Positions 26,567-34,766 of a DNA stretch of 64,000 nt are shown in pieces. The stretch comes from Rhodothermus marinus (GTDB lineage: Bacteria > Bacteroidota > Rhodothermia > Rhodothermales > Rhodothermaceae), in the NCBI RefSeq assembly GCF_009936275.1, contig NZ_AP019797.1:1747890-1811889 (forward strand). Direction: 5' to 3'. The position numbers and the translations under genes were made by a program. The number at the start of each line of letters is the position of its first letter. The stretch's first letter is position 1. The notes beneath the pieces were generated by a model. It saw nothing but the letters and a program-made list of their open reading frames with translations. It did not search any database and had not been told where the DNA came from.

Positions 26567-28891
26567 TCAGATTTCTGCAGATGCCCCATTGGCCACACCG
26601 GCCGATTCGACCATCCGCTGTTCCACGCGCTTCTGCTGCAGCGGCAGGTACGCCTCGGCCAGTTTCATCTCCAGCAGCGACAGCAGGAAGGCGAGCGTCG
26701 ATTCGGCGCCCTGGTTTTCGTTGACGCCGTTGGGTTGCAATCCGTCGCAGCAGCCTCCGGTGGATGGATCGTAAAGCGGCACGCCGAGCTGGTTACGTCC
26801 CAAGAACCACTCGAAAGCCCGGCGCGCCTCGCGATACCAGAACGCATCGTTCGTGATTCGGTAGGCTTCCAGGCAGGCCGAGACCGTCGCATGCGCCTCG
26901 ATGGGCTGCTGATCGAAACGGGGACGTTTCTTTCCGCGCAAATAGAACCCATCATTGCCGATCGGCACAAAGTTGCCCTGTTTGTCCTGCTGCACGCCGA
27001 CCAGCCAGCGCAGCGACTCCAGCCCGGCCTCCAGCCATTCCGAACGGCCGGTCCAGTAGCCGGCCATCATGAGCGCATGGGGCATGCGCGCATTGGCATA
27101 GGTAAGCCGATCTTCGAACCAGCGCCAGTCGTCACGCCGGTTTTTCTGGTAGAGCTGAAAGAGCCGATCGGCCAGCGTCTCACGGGCCTGGAGGGCCGTC
27201 CGGTCTCCGTAGAAGCGCCGCAGGTATTCCTGCACGCCCAGAATCGTGAAGGCCCAGGCGCGCGGACTGGTAAACGCCAGCGCAGCGGGCAGCGCCTCGT
27301 CGAAGAGGCGTCCGGCCAGCTTCCAGAGCCCCGGGCGCCGCGAGCGCCCGACGACGTAGCCCAGTCCCCAGAGGGCCCGGGCGTGACTGTCTTCGGAGCC
27401 GACGGCTTCAAGCCAGTGGCGATTGTAGTCCAGGAAGTTGCGAAAACGGCCGGTTTCCGGATTGAAGGCGTGCCAGAGGAAGGCCAGGTAGCGCGTGGCC
27501 AGCTCGGGCGCTTCGGTGGCCGTCTTGCCGCCCAGTTCTTCGAGCAACACGGCCACGATCAAAGCCCGCGCGTTGTCGTCGGTGGTGTATCCCTCGTCGT
27601 AGTTGGGTACCGTGTAGGTGGCGTGCTGCAAGATGCCCGTGTCGTCAGTCAGGCGCTTGAGATGATCCAGCTTGAGCACGGGCAGCTCATCCGGGCGCTG
27701 GTTGAGCGTCGGGATGGCCACGCGCGTGCGGGTGGTGCCGGCCGCGCGGGCCCGTTCGAAGCTCTCCAGATAGCGCTGCGCCACCACCGGCCAGATCATC
27801 TGGCGGCCGTACAGGTAGGCTCGCTTCCGGATGGCATGGCGCTCGGCCTCGTCGTCCAGCAGCCGGTTGACCGCCTCGGCAATGGCCTTCGCGTCCCGGA
27901 ACGGCACCAGAATGCCCCGTCCGTCGGCCAGCAGCTCTTCGGCGTGCCAGTAAGGCGTCGAGATCACCGCCTTGCCGCAGCCGACCGTGTAGGCCAGCGT
28001 ACCCGAGGTGATCTGCTCCCGGTTCAGATAGGGCGTCAGGTAGATGTCCGCCGCGCCGATGAACTCGACCAGTTCCTCCAGGCTGACGAACCGGTTGTGG
28101 AAGATCACATGCTCCTCGATGCCCAGCTCCCGCGCGCGACGCTGCAGGAAGAGCCGGTAGCTTTCGCCCTCCACCTGGCGCACGTGCGGATGCGTGGCGC
28201 CCAGCACGATGTACACGACGTTCGGGTGCCGCTCCAGAACGGCCGGCAGGGCCTCGATCACGTACTCGATGCCCTTGTTACGCGAAAGCAGCCCGAACGT
28301 CAGCAGCACGATCTTGCCCTCGACCCCGAAGCGGTCTTTGTAGAAGTTCGGGTCCACGAAGGGCACGTCCGGGATCCCGTGCGGAATCAGATCGATTTTG
28401 CTTTCCGGCACGCCGTAGATCGTCTGCAGGAATTCCTTGCCCCGCTGCGTCATCACGACCACACGATCCGAAAGCGCCGTCAATTCTTCGAGCACGGCCC
28501 GTTGCTCGGCGTTCGGCTCGCGCAGGATCGTGTGCAGCGTGGTCACGACGGGCATGCGCAGCTCGCGCACGAGCGTCAGCACGTGGCTACCGGCAGGGCC
28601 TCCGAAGATCCCGTATTCGTGCTGCAGGCAGACCACGTCCACATCGTTGATGTTCAGGAACTCGGCGGCACGCCGGTAAGCCGTCAGGTCCTCTTCGAGG
28701 ATTTCAAACCGCACACGGGGCGGGTAGGCGTATCCTTCCGGACGATCGTTGATCGGGACGGCAAAGCAGGTGGTTTCGGGAGCGGCCGCCGCAACGGCTT
28801 CGCACAGGTCCGTGGTGAACGTGGCAATGCCGCACTGGCGCGGCAGATAGTTACCCACGAAGGCGATCCGCCGTATGCGAGCCCCCTCCAT
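26567..28891 (-). CDS. GT4 glycosyltransferase fused to a helical glycosidase-like domain
   Basis: A 774-residue two-part protein. Residues 1 to about 385 form a GT-B glycosyltransferase of family 4 type: an N-terminal 'GNYLPRQCGIATF' loop, 'LQHEYGIFGG', and a donor-binding half with 'FGLLSRNKGIEYV' and 'YLNREQITSGTLAYTVGCGK'. Residues from about 400 to 774 are rich in amphipathic helices ('DEGYTTDDNARALI', 'NENQGAESTLAFLL'), as in (alpha/alpha)6 barrels. A hexosyl, perhaps mannosyl, transferase is likely, but donor and acceptor are unknown. ATG 28891 is chosen; the open frame upstream to 29119 crosses a terminator and part of the osmC gene. Confidence 0.85.
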   Translation of the reverse strand: MEGARIRRIAFVGNYLPRQCGIATFTTDLCEAVAAAAPETTCFAVPINDRPEGYAYPPRVRFEILEEDLTAYRRAAEFLNINDVDVVCLQHEYGIFGGPAGSHVLTLVRELRMPVVTTLHTILREPNAEQRAVLEELTALSDRVVVMTQRGKEFLQTIYGVPESKIDLIPHGIPDVPFVDPNFYKDRFGVEGKIVLLTFGLLSRNKGIEYVIEALPAVLERHPNVVYIVLGATHPHVRQVEGESYRLFLQRRARELGIEEHVIFHNRFVSLEELVEFIGAADIYLTPYLNREQITSGTLAYTVGCGKAVISTPYWHAEELLADGRGILVPFRDAKAIAEAVNRLLDDEAERHAIRKRAYLYGRQMIWPVVAQRYLESFERARAAGTTRTRVAIPTLNQRPDELPVLKLDHLKRLTDDTGILQHATYTVPNYDEGYTTDDNARALIVAVLLEELGGKTATEAPELATRYLAFLWHAFNPETGRFRNFLDYNRHWLEAVGSEDSHARALWGLGYVVGRSRRPGLWKLAGRLFDEALPAALAFTSPRAWAFTILGVQEYLRRFYGDRTALQARETLADRLFQLYQKNRRDDWRWFEDRLTYANARMPHALMMAGYWTGRSEWLEAGLESLRWLVGVQQDKQGNFVPIGNDGFYLRGKKRPRFDQQPIEAHATVSACLEAYRITNDAFWYREARRAFEWFLGRNQLGVPLYDPSTGGCCDGLQPNGVNENQGAESTLAFLLSLLEMKLAEAYLPLQQKRVEQRMVESAGVANGASAEI

Positions 28892-28977
28892 AGGGAACGA
28901 CCTGGATGGTTGACAGGAAAAAATAAAGTTTACTAAAAGGTGATCGCCCGCTTTTTGCAAACGTTCCTGAAGAAATG

Positions 28978-29006
28978 GCAAAACGGCCGGCACCGAGCCG
29001 GCCGTT
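28978..29006 (-). terminator. Terminator after the osmC-family gene
   Basis: Ten-bp arms AACGGCCGGC (28982-28991) and GCCGGCCGTT (28997-29006). On the minus strand the stem is followed by TTTT. Confidence 0.8.
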
Positions 29007-29033
29007 GCCACATGGTAACAAATCGGACGACGC

Positions 29034-29456
29034 TCAGACCAGCCGCGCGTGCAATTCGATGACGGGCACGGCGGCCAGCGCTTTGGAAACGGGGCAGCCC
29101 TGCTTGGCCGCCTCGGCATGCTCCAGAAACGTCTGCTCGTCCAGGCCCGGCGCCTTGACTTCTGTATGCAGCTCGATTTTGCTGATGCGTGGCCCGTCGT
29201 TCGTCATCTCCAGATGCACGCGCGCTTCGGTCTGCACTCGCTCAGGGGTGTATCCGGCCTGGGCCAGCCGATTAGCCAGCGCCATCGAAAAACAGCCGGC
29301 ATGCGCCGCGGCGATCAACTCTTCCGGATTGGTGCCCTCCCCTTCCTCGAAACGCGAGGCAAACGAGTAGGGCCCTTCGAAACTGCCGAAGGCCATACGG
29401 CCGCTTCCTTCCCGAAGATTGCCGTTCCAGACGGCTTGCGCTTTGCGTACAGGCAT
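29034..29456 (-). CDS. OsmC/Ohr-family peroxiredoxin
   Basis: A 140-residue OsmC-family protein that reduces organic hydroperoxides. The peroxidatic Cys is in 'AAHAGCFSMAL' and the resolving Cys in 'KQGCPVSKAL'. ATG 29456 gives the standard N-terminus 'MPVRKAQAVWNG'; the frame extends 19 codons further but without similarity. It is cytosolic and monocistronic, with a terminator downstream. Confidence 0.92.
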   Translation of the reverse strand: MPVRKAQAVWNGNLREGSGRMAFGSFEGPYSFASRFEEGEGTNPEELIAAAHAGCFSMALANRLAQAGYTPERVQTEARVHLEMTNDGPRISKIELHTEVKAPGLDEQTFLEHAEAAKQGCPVSKALAAVPVIELHARLV

Positions 29457-29665
29457 AGGTCTGCCGTGTTGGTTCAGGGTGATGCTCTGCGCAAAAATAA
29501 ACCTCCCGGCCACAAAAGCAAGGTGTGTACGGAAATGTTACACCCTGTTCCCGTTCAGAAAAGCCGATGAAAATGGGTGCAATGGAAGCCACCGACAGTC
29601 CGGATGCCGGCAGCAAGGCGCGGCCTGCACTTCACAGGTGCTGGATCTGTGTAGAACTTAATGGA
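29457..29665. other. Intergenic DNA upstream of the osmC-family gene, nothing recognised
   Basis: This stretch holds the osmC promoter and no supported gene; the short open frames here have no coding character. Repeat copies start at 29666. Confidence 0.5.
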
Positions 29666-29844
29666 ATCGTTGATTTACTGGTGCATGAGGGGCCACACCC
29701 CGTGTGGCGGACGTGATCCGGCGGGTATGATCGGGCGGACACAGGGGTCCGCCCCTACGGGATAGGGAAAACGTCAAGGATCTGTAAGGGCGCACCACAA
29801 TGTGCGCCCGTGCTTTCTCATATGCACTATGATTTTCCGGAAAT
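29666..29844 (-). repeat. Dispersed intergenic repeat family 1, copy B (inverted relative to copy A)
   Basis: The reverse complement of this segment matches 24912-25090 almost end to end. The hairpins are intact and partly perfected: GCCACACCCCGTGTGGC (about 29691-29707) is a full palindromic stem here. The copies lie 4.6 kb apart in opposite orientations. Confidence 0.85.
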
Positions 29845-30083
29845 TTATCCAGAAAATCTGGTATGCCAGCGCTTCGCGCTGCGTGTCAGAAGCACGGGTT
29901 TGTAGTACGCCACGAAGGCGCCAGCCGAAGGGGCGTCACCCGAGACAGCACTTCGCTTTGCTTCGTGCCTGACTACGAGCGCGTTGGTCGTGCTTCAAAA
30001 CGGCAGGCTATAGGGCTCACCGAAAAGCTTTACAGGTCGAAATCGCGAACTTCTTTGACACTATTTTTCGGACGACTGCTAGA
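29845..30083 (+). repeat. Dispersed intergenic repeat family 2, copy 1
   Basis: This 240-bp segment directly abuts repeat family 1 copy B. It shares long blocks with 42766-42945 (same strand) and 33424-33662 (opposite strand), including the 'GCACGGGTTTGTAGTA...CCACGAAGGCGCC' block and, with 33424-33662 only, the 'GCGTTGGTCGTGCTTCAAA' and 'GGTCGAAATCGCGAACTTCTT' blocks. Open frames inside all copies give similar peptides but have no start context, so I treat it as non-coding. Confidence 0.8.
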
Positions 30084-30137
30084 AATTACGGTGGGGAAGG
30101 GGGCACAGCGGCCCCCTTCCCCACCCGAACGACAGGC

Positions 30138-30350
30138 TCAGGCGCCGGCTTTCTCGCGCCGGTCCACCGACATGGTTACCGGGTTGCGGTGACACCGCAT
30201 GCACTCGTAATGCCCGCGCCAGGCGTCGGCATACCAGGGCGTGGTTTCTCCACAGACCGGGCAGAACCCCCAGTACGTGTAGGCCGGCAGGGCCATCACG
30301 TGCGCCAGCTGGAGCAGTTGCCGCTTCAGCGAATGCATAAGCCGTTTCAT
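30138..30350 (-). CDS. Small zinc-ribbon protein
   Basis: A 70-residue protein. Two CxxC knuckles, 'CPVC' and 'CMRC', are separated by an aromatic, charged linker ('GETTPWYADAWRGHYE'), a four-Cys zinc ribbon. The 'W-R-x-H-Y-x-C-x-x-C' arrangement resembles the zinc-binding N-terminus of some class I SAM methyltransferases, but no methyltransferase domain follows. It could be a free-standing zinc ribbon or a truncated remnant. Confidence 0.6.
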   Translation of the reverse strand: MKRLMHSLKRQLLQLAHVMALPAYTYWGFCPVCGETTPWYADAWRGHYECMRCHRNPVTMSVDRREKAGA

Positions 30351-30543
30351 GGCGTCGTTTTCCCTCCCGAAATGGTTGGTGGAACAACCGAACGTCCCGT
30401 TCTACGAAAGGACGAAGCCTCGGATTCTTCTTCCGGAAGCAGTAAGCGTTTTCGACATAGTTATTTAACAGAAGCGTTTTCGTGCAGAAAATTCAGAAAC
30501 TATTTCGCAAACCCGCCATTGATCGGCGTAAACCGCTTTTGGA

Positions 30544-30828
30544 ATGGCGTATCCACGACTGACGGACGACGGACGGTGCGTGGTGCTCGACCTGCACGGC
30601 GTGCGCTTGGCGGAAGCGCGCCCGCTGGTGTTACGTGTGGTGGCCGAGGCCGCCCGCCAGGGCCGCGCGCAGGTGTGCCTGATCCATGGATCGTCCACCG
30701 CTGATCCAGAAGGTGCACGCCCGACCATCAAACGCATGCTGCACGAGATGCTCGAGACCGGAGCCTTGCGCCGCACATCACGCAGGCGCTCCCGTTGCAG
30801 ACTGAACTGCTACTGGCCCTGGATCTGA
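30544..30828 (+). pseudogene. Smr-domain-like protein, apparently frameshifted
   Basis: The frame encodes an Smr (small MutS-related) type core: 'VVLDLHGVRLAEARPL' (LDLHG motif) and 'QVCLIHGSS' (xxHG motif). After about codon 74 (nt 30765) the frame turns into low-quality Arg-rich sequence ending at 30828. The alternative frame from 30765 reads 'LAPHITQALPLQTELLLA', continues through a plausible tail and stops at 30881, 3 bp before the next gene's ATG. A 1-bp deletion, real or a sequencing error, would explain this. Intact, it would be about 112 residues. Smr domains are nucleases or nucleic-acid binders. Confidence 0.55.
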
Positions 30829-30883
30829 CGGCCACGCCTGATCCGCGTCCGATCTGTCTTTCCGAATACTGCCCCCGTTAGCC

Positions 30884-31585
30884 ATGGTGCGGATTGGCCT
30901 GACAACCGGCTTCGACGGCGAGCGCCAGCAGGTGGACCTCGCCTACGTGGCTGCTTTGGAGACGGCCGGAGCCCTGCCCGTGCTGCTGCCGCTCACGCAA
31001 TCGGCCGAAATCGCCCGCCATTTTGCCGGGCTGCTGGACGGTCTGGTCGTACCCGGAGGTCCCGCCGTGACCGATGGTCTCATCGGCGAGCTACCGGAGG
31101 ATCTGGATCCGCCGCAGCCGCGCCGCACCGCAAGCGACCGTCTCTATCTCCAGGCGTTCCTGGAAGCCGGCAAGCCCATTCTGGGCATCTGCTACGGCAT
31201 GCAGTTGCTGAACGCCGTGCTGGGCGGCACCATCTACGCCGACGTGCAGCGTCAATGCAAAGGCGCACAGGCGCACAGTCCCAGACGAGGTGCCGAGCAA
31301 CACCCGATTGAAATCGCGCAGGACTCCTGGTTGGCCCGTCTACTGAAACGGACAACCTGGACGGTCAATACCCGACACCTTCAGGCCCTTGCCACCGTGG
31401 GCCGTGGTCTTCGCGTCAGCGCCTGGGCACCCGACGGGGTGATTGAAGCCATCGAGTCACCCGATGGCCGTCTGCTCGGCGTACAATTCCACCCTGAGCG
31501 CATGGGAACGGAGGGCTTCCCGCTCTTTCGCCACCTGGTCAGTCTGGCCGAAAAATTTGCGGCCGGTAACACCGAGCGCTTCTAA
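30884..31585 (+). CDS. Class I glutamine amidotransferase-like hydrolase, peptidase C26 (gamma-glutamyl-GABA hydrolase type)
   Basis: A 233-residue PuuD-type peptidase C26. The nucleophile Cys lies in 'LGICYGMQLLN', and the His/Glu pair is in 'GVQFHPERMG'. Family members hydrolyse gamma-glutamyl amide bonds, for example gamma-Glu-GABA in putrescine degradation; the substrate here is unproven and no other puu gene is adjacent. The start is ATG 30884, 3 bp after the shifted Smr frame. Confidence 0.9.
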   Translation: MVRIGLTTGFDGERQQVDLAYVAALETAGALPVLLPLTQSAEIARHFAGLLDGLVVPGGPAVTDGLIGELPEDLDPPQPRRTASDRLYLQAFLEAGKPILGICYGMQLLNAVLGGTIYADVQRQCKGAQAHSPRRGAEQHPIEIAQDSWLARLLKRTTWTVNTRHLQALATVGRGLRVSAWAPDGVIEAIESPDGRLLGVQFHPERMGTEGFPLFRHLVSLAEKFAAGNTERF

Positions 31586-31658
31586 CTGGTACGGCTTTCG
31601 CCGATACATAGCGCGGAGCCTTCTATAGAGACAAAATTACGACAACGCGTCATTCGCT

Positions 31659-33413
31659 ATGGAGCAGCAGCGTGCCTGGTGGCGCCTGTTTCTGATCGCG
31701 CTGACGCTGGCCGTGTCGCTCAACCTGCCCCGGCTGGCCGCCGCGCTTCGGGCGTACCTTACTCCTCCGCCGGAGCCGGTCGCGGTAACCTCCCCGCCGG
31801 CACCTCCGACGGAAACGCACACTACTATTACGCTTGGAAGCTTCGCTGCCGATCTGCACCCCGACGTCCGCTACGGCCCGTACTTTACCGGGGCCCTTAC
31901 CCCTGCGGATCGCTCCATTCCCGTCGCTCCGCTGCTGCCTCATTTTCAAAAGTTGCTGGCGCAGTACACGCTGCGCCAGGCGGTGGACGACAACTTTACC
32001 ATCCGCGTCTACGATGGAGCACGCGGTGAACTGCTGGTTCGCTACGAGCTGATCGACGAACGGCAACGCTATCAGGAAACGGGCGTCATCGACTGGGACG
32101 AGGTGGACCGTCGGCGCCGGGAAATCACCCGTGCGTTGCTGGATAACTTCGTCGCCCGGGGTTTCTCGCGCGAGGCGCTCGTGGTGCGCTGGGGCCGGGC
32201 CAATCAGGTGCAGGAGGCTTATCTGCGGGCGGCGCCCTATCTGGAATATGAAATCCGGCTGGCGCGCCTGCTCAATCTCAGTCTGCTCAGCACGGCCGTA
32301 AGCGTCGTCGAAACGTTCAGCAACGACCGGCTGGTCTCTCCTGCCGGCGCCCGCAGCCGCTACCAGCTCATGCCCTACCTGCTTCGCCATTATGACATTC
32401 ACCACTATACGCTGCACACAGCCGCCGGCAACCGAATCCGGGTCCTCGAAGAATGGCACCCTCTGATGACCATGGAGCCGGCCTTTCTGGTGATGCGCAG
32501 CTACGCCAACGCCGTGGGCCACGAAGTGCCGGGCCTGTCGGCCTACCACACCGGCCCGGCCAATCTCTTTCGCGTTTATCGCCAGTTTCTGACCAAAGGC
32601 CTTGCCTACCTGAAACCCGGTACCACGGTGCTGGACGCCTACCTGTGGGCGCTGACCGAGGGCTTTGACGAACTGTCTCGTCAGACAAGTTTTCGCAGCT
32701 ACTCGCGGGGTTATGTACCCTCGCTTTACGGCACGCTACGTGCGCTGGAACATTTGCCGCTGGACACCAGCCGTACCATCCAGGCCGAACTGGTTCAGGT
32801 GGTCTCACCGGAGCCGTTCTACCTGAGCGAGCTGCTTGCCCTGCTGCGCGCTGCCGGCGTCGACACGCTGGACTGGCGGGTCGCAACGCCTTCCGCCAGC
32901 CTCTACAACCGATTCCGCCTGCTCAATCCACATTTCGAATTGCCCGCCGCACCTGATAGCGTGGGCATTCCTCTGGCCGGAGATGTTCACTTTGCAATAA
33001 CGGACAACACGCCGCCCGTCCGTTTCTTCCTGCCCCTCGGCACCACGCAGCGCCTCCGGTACCTCGGCTTCGACGGCCTGCGCCTGATCCAACGCTTCGA
33101 CCACACAACCTTCACGCAAAACGAACAGGAATACACACTCTGGGACCAGGCCTATGCGGACCTGCTCGAGGACGTCCGCCACTTTGGCTTCACCTTCGCC
33201 AACCGGGCCCGACTGGACTCGCTCGCCGCGCGCTTCGAGCAACTGGCCGAGAAAACGCCTACCCCGTATCGTCAGCGCCAGCTGCAGATCATCCGCACGC
33301 ACGCGCGCCTCTGGCAATTCGGCGCCTGGGAACAGCTGGCCCATGCCGCCGAAGCTGCCACCGGCCGGTTGCGCCTCCCGGCCCGGCCGCCCGAAGCATC
33401 TGAATCCGACTGA
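31659..33413 (+). CDS. Lytic-transglycosylase-like membrane-anchored protein
   Basis: A 584-residue protein with an N-terminal uncleaved anchor ('LFLIALTLAVSLNLP') and a Pro-rich linker. The central region resembles the SLT/MltD catalytic fold: 'VVETFSNDRLVSPAGARSRY' aligns with the 'ESxFxxxAxSxxGAxG' block (Glu as catalytic acid), then 'QLMP', and later 'SAYHTGPANLFRVY' aligns with 'AYNAGPGNV'. The spacing is longer than usual and several positions are altered, so activity is uncertain. The C-terminal half ends in a helical segment of about 120 residues. It is probably periplasmic and acts on or binds peptidoglycan. Confidence 0.7.
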   Translation: MEQQRAWWRLFLIALTLAVSLNLPRLAAALRAYLTPPPEPVAVTSPPAPPTETHTTITLGSFAADLHPDVRYGPYFTGALTPADRSIPVAPLLPHFQKLLAQYTLRQAVDDNFTIRVYDGARGELLVRYELIDERQRYQETGVIDWDEVDRRRREITRALLDNFVARGFSREALVVRWGRANQVQEAYLRAAPYLEYEIRLARLLNLSLLSTAVSVVETFSNDRLVSPAGARSRYQLMPYLLRHYDIHHYTLHTAAGNRIRVLEEWHPLMTMEPAFLVMRSYANAVGHEVPGLSAYHTGPANLFRVYRQFLTKGLAYLKPGTTVLDAYLWALTEGFDELSRQTSFRSYSRGYVPSLYGTLRALEHLPLDTSRTIQAELVQVVSPEPFYLSELLALLRAAGVDTLDWRVATPSASLYNRFRLLNPHFELPAAPDSVGIPLAGDVHFAITDNTPPVRFFLPLGTTQRLRYLGFDGLRLIQRFDHTTFTQNEQEYTLWDQAYADLLEDVRHFGFTFANRARLDSLAARFEQLAEKTPTPYRQRQLQIIRTHARLWQFGAWEQLAHAAEAATGRLRLPARPPEASESD

Positions 33414-33423
33414 ACTGGATCAG

Positions 33424-33662
33424 AAGTCATCCGAAAAACAGTTGCGAAGAAGTTCGCGATTTCGACCTACAAACCTTTATAGCCGGCCGTTTGAAGCACG
33501 ACCAACGCGCTTGTAGTCCGACGCGGAGCGAAGCGGAGTGCCGTCTCAGGTAACGCCACTACGGCTGACGCCTTCGTGGCTTACTACAAACACATGCTTC
33601 AGAGACGCAACCCAAAGCGCCAGCTTATCAGATCTGCCCTTGTTTTCCGAGTAAGTTCTAGT
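33424..33662 (-). repeat. Dispersed intergenic repeat family 2, copy 2
   Basis: The reverse complement matches 29845-30083 over nearly its whole length, including 'GCGTTGGTCGTGCTTCAAA' and the terminal 'GGTCGAAATCGCGAACTTCTT' block. It also matches 42766-42945 over the first 160 bp. It occupies the gap between two convergent genes and reaches the stop codon of the cytochrome gene. Confidence 0.8.
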
Positions 33663-34143
33663 CATCGGCCTGTGGAATCCCAGTCTGCTCCCACAGCACG
33701 GCCGGATCCCAGGGGCCCTGCTGCCGACTGGCCGCACGCACGGCCGCCACCTCTTCGGGCGTTACCGGATCGGCCTGGTTGCCAAAATTCTGTCGGATAA
33801 ACGTCAGGACCGCTGCAATCTGTTCGTCCGTCAGAAAATCGTGCGCCGTCATCACGTTGTTGTAGACTTCCTCGCCCACCTTCATTTCACCCTGCGCGCC
33901 GTGCAGCACCAGCCGGATGAGCCGCCCTTTGTCGCCCTGTACCCATTCATTGGGGGTCAGCGGCGGATAGATGCCGGGCACCCCCTGGCCATTGGGTTGA
34001 TGACAGGTAGCGCAGTAGTTCTGAAAAACCCGCCGGCCGAGTTGCAACACCTGATCCTCTGACGAAGCAGAAGGCGTCTGCCCTTCCGAAGCGCAGGCGG
34101 CCAGCACGGCCAGCCCGACAAGCACTACGTGCAGCGTACGCAT
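33658..34143 (-). CDS. Cytochrome c lipoprotein (monohaem)
   Basis: A 161-residue class I c-type cytochrome. The lipobox 'VLAAC' (Cys17) indicates membrane anchoring in the periplasm. The haem-binding C44-A-T-C47-H48 is followed by 'GIYPPLTPNEWVQG' and a likely axial Met in 'NNVMTAHDFLTDEQ'. It probably shuttles electrons for a periplasmic oxidoreductase or oxidase. ATG 34143 lies 13 bp after the MOSC gene stop, so the two are co-transcribed. Confidence 0.9.
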   Translation of the reverse strand: MRTLHVVLVGLAVLAACASEGQTPSASSEDQVLQLGRRVFQNYCATCHQPNGQGVPGIYPPLTPNEWVQGDKGRLIRLVLHGAQGEMKVGEEVYNNVMTAHDFLTDEQIAAVLTFIRQNFGNQADPVTPEEVAAVRAASRQQGPWDPAVLWEQTGIPQADD

Positions 34144-34156
34144 ACGACCGTCTGAT

Positions 34157-34642
34157 TTACAGCTTTCGAACCGGATCGCCCACATGCACGACGCCGCCCC
34201 TGCGCACCGTGAAAAGCGCCCCTCGCAGGCCGGTCTGCGCCACCGCCTCGAAGGCTTCCGGGCTTGTACGGGCCCGAAACGTGGCGCACGGCTGATGCGG
34301 CCGGTCGCTTCGCTCCAGCACCACCTCGCCCACCAGCAGCCGATCACCGGGTCGAAGCGCCCGTAGATCGATGCCCTCCAGAATCAGATTGTCGCCCGGC
34401 ACTTCCGGGCGCACCTGCAGCGCGCGCAGCACCTCCAGACTCATGGCGCTCACCTCACGGCCCGGCGTGTGCCTTCTGGCATGATCGCCCGGACACCCCA
34501 CCCCTTCCTCCAGCGGCAATTCCGCCCGGAGCAGGTGCAAGCCCGGTTCGGGGCTCTCTACCAGATAAGCCACCCGGCCGATCGGATCGAAACGGAGCGC
34601 CTCCAGCGCCTGCAGGTAGGCGGCAAGTCGTGCGTCGTCCAT
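34157..34642 (-). CDS. MOSC-domain protein
   Basis: A 161-residue MOSC-fold protein. 'PGREVSAMSLEVLRAL' and 'VPGDNLILEGIDLRALRPGD' match the family's core ('EN...GID...G'). MOSC domains handle sulfur or molybdenum cofactor chemistry. No Cys with clear catalytic placement is obvious apart from the Cys in 'HQPCATFRAR', which is the usual conserved one. The start is ATG 34642. The cytochrome c gene follows at 13 bp, which hints at a molybdenum-enzyme electron route, though no oxidoreductase lies nearby. Confidence 0.85.
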   Translation of the reverse strand: MDDARLAAYLQALEALRFDPIGRVAYLVESPEPGLHLLRAELPLEEGVGCPGDHARRHTPGREVSAMSLEVLRALQVRPEVPGDNLILEGIDLRALRPGDRLLVGEVVLERSDRPHQPCATFRARTSPEAFEAVAQTGLRGALFTVRRGGVVHVGDPVRKL

Positions 34643-34766
34643 GATTCCGCGGGCAAAAGTTTTCGGTAATGTAGGATGCACGGAGATTTGACGGACCGAG
34701 GCGGTGCCGTTTTCCCGAATTGTTTAACTTGAAACGTCATTGCGATCAGCAAGCCACAGAAGGATC

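Noticed and set aside
29863..30192. Open frames inside the repeat copies (109 codons here, 72 at 42712-42930, 63 at 33546-33737)
   Set aside because: They are similar only because the repeats are similar. Their frames end irregularly, start codons differ, and one runs into a real gene, so they are not proteins.
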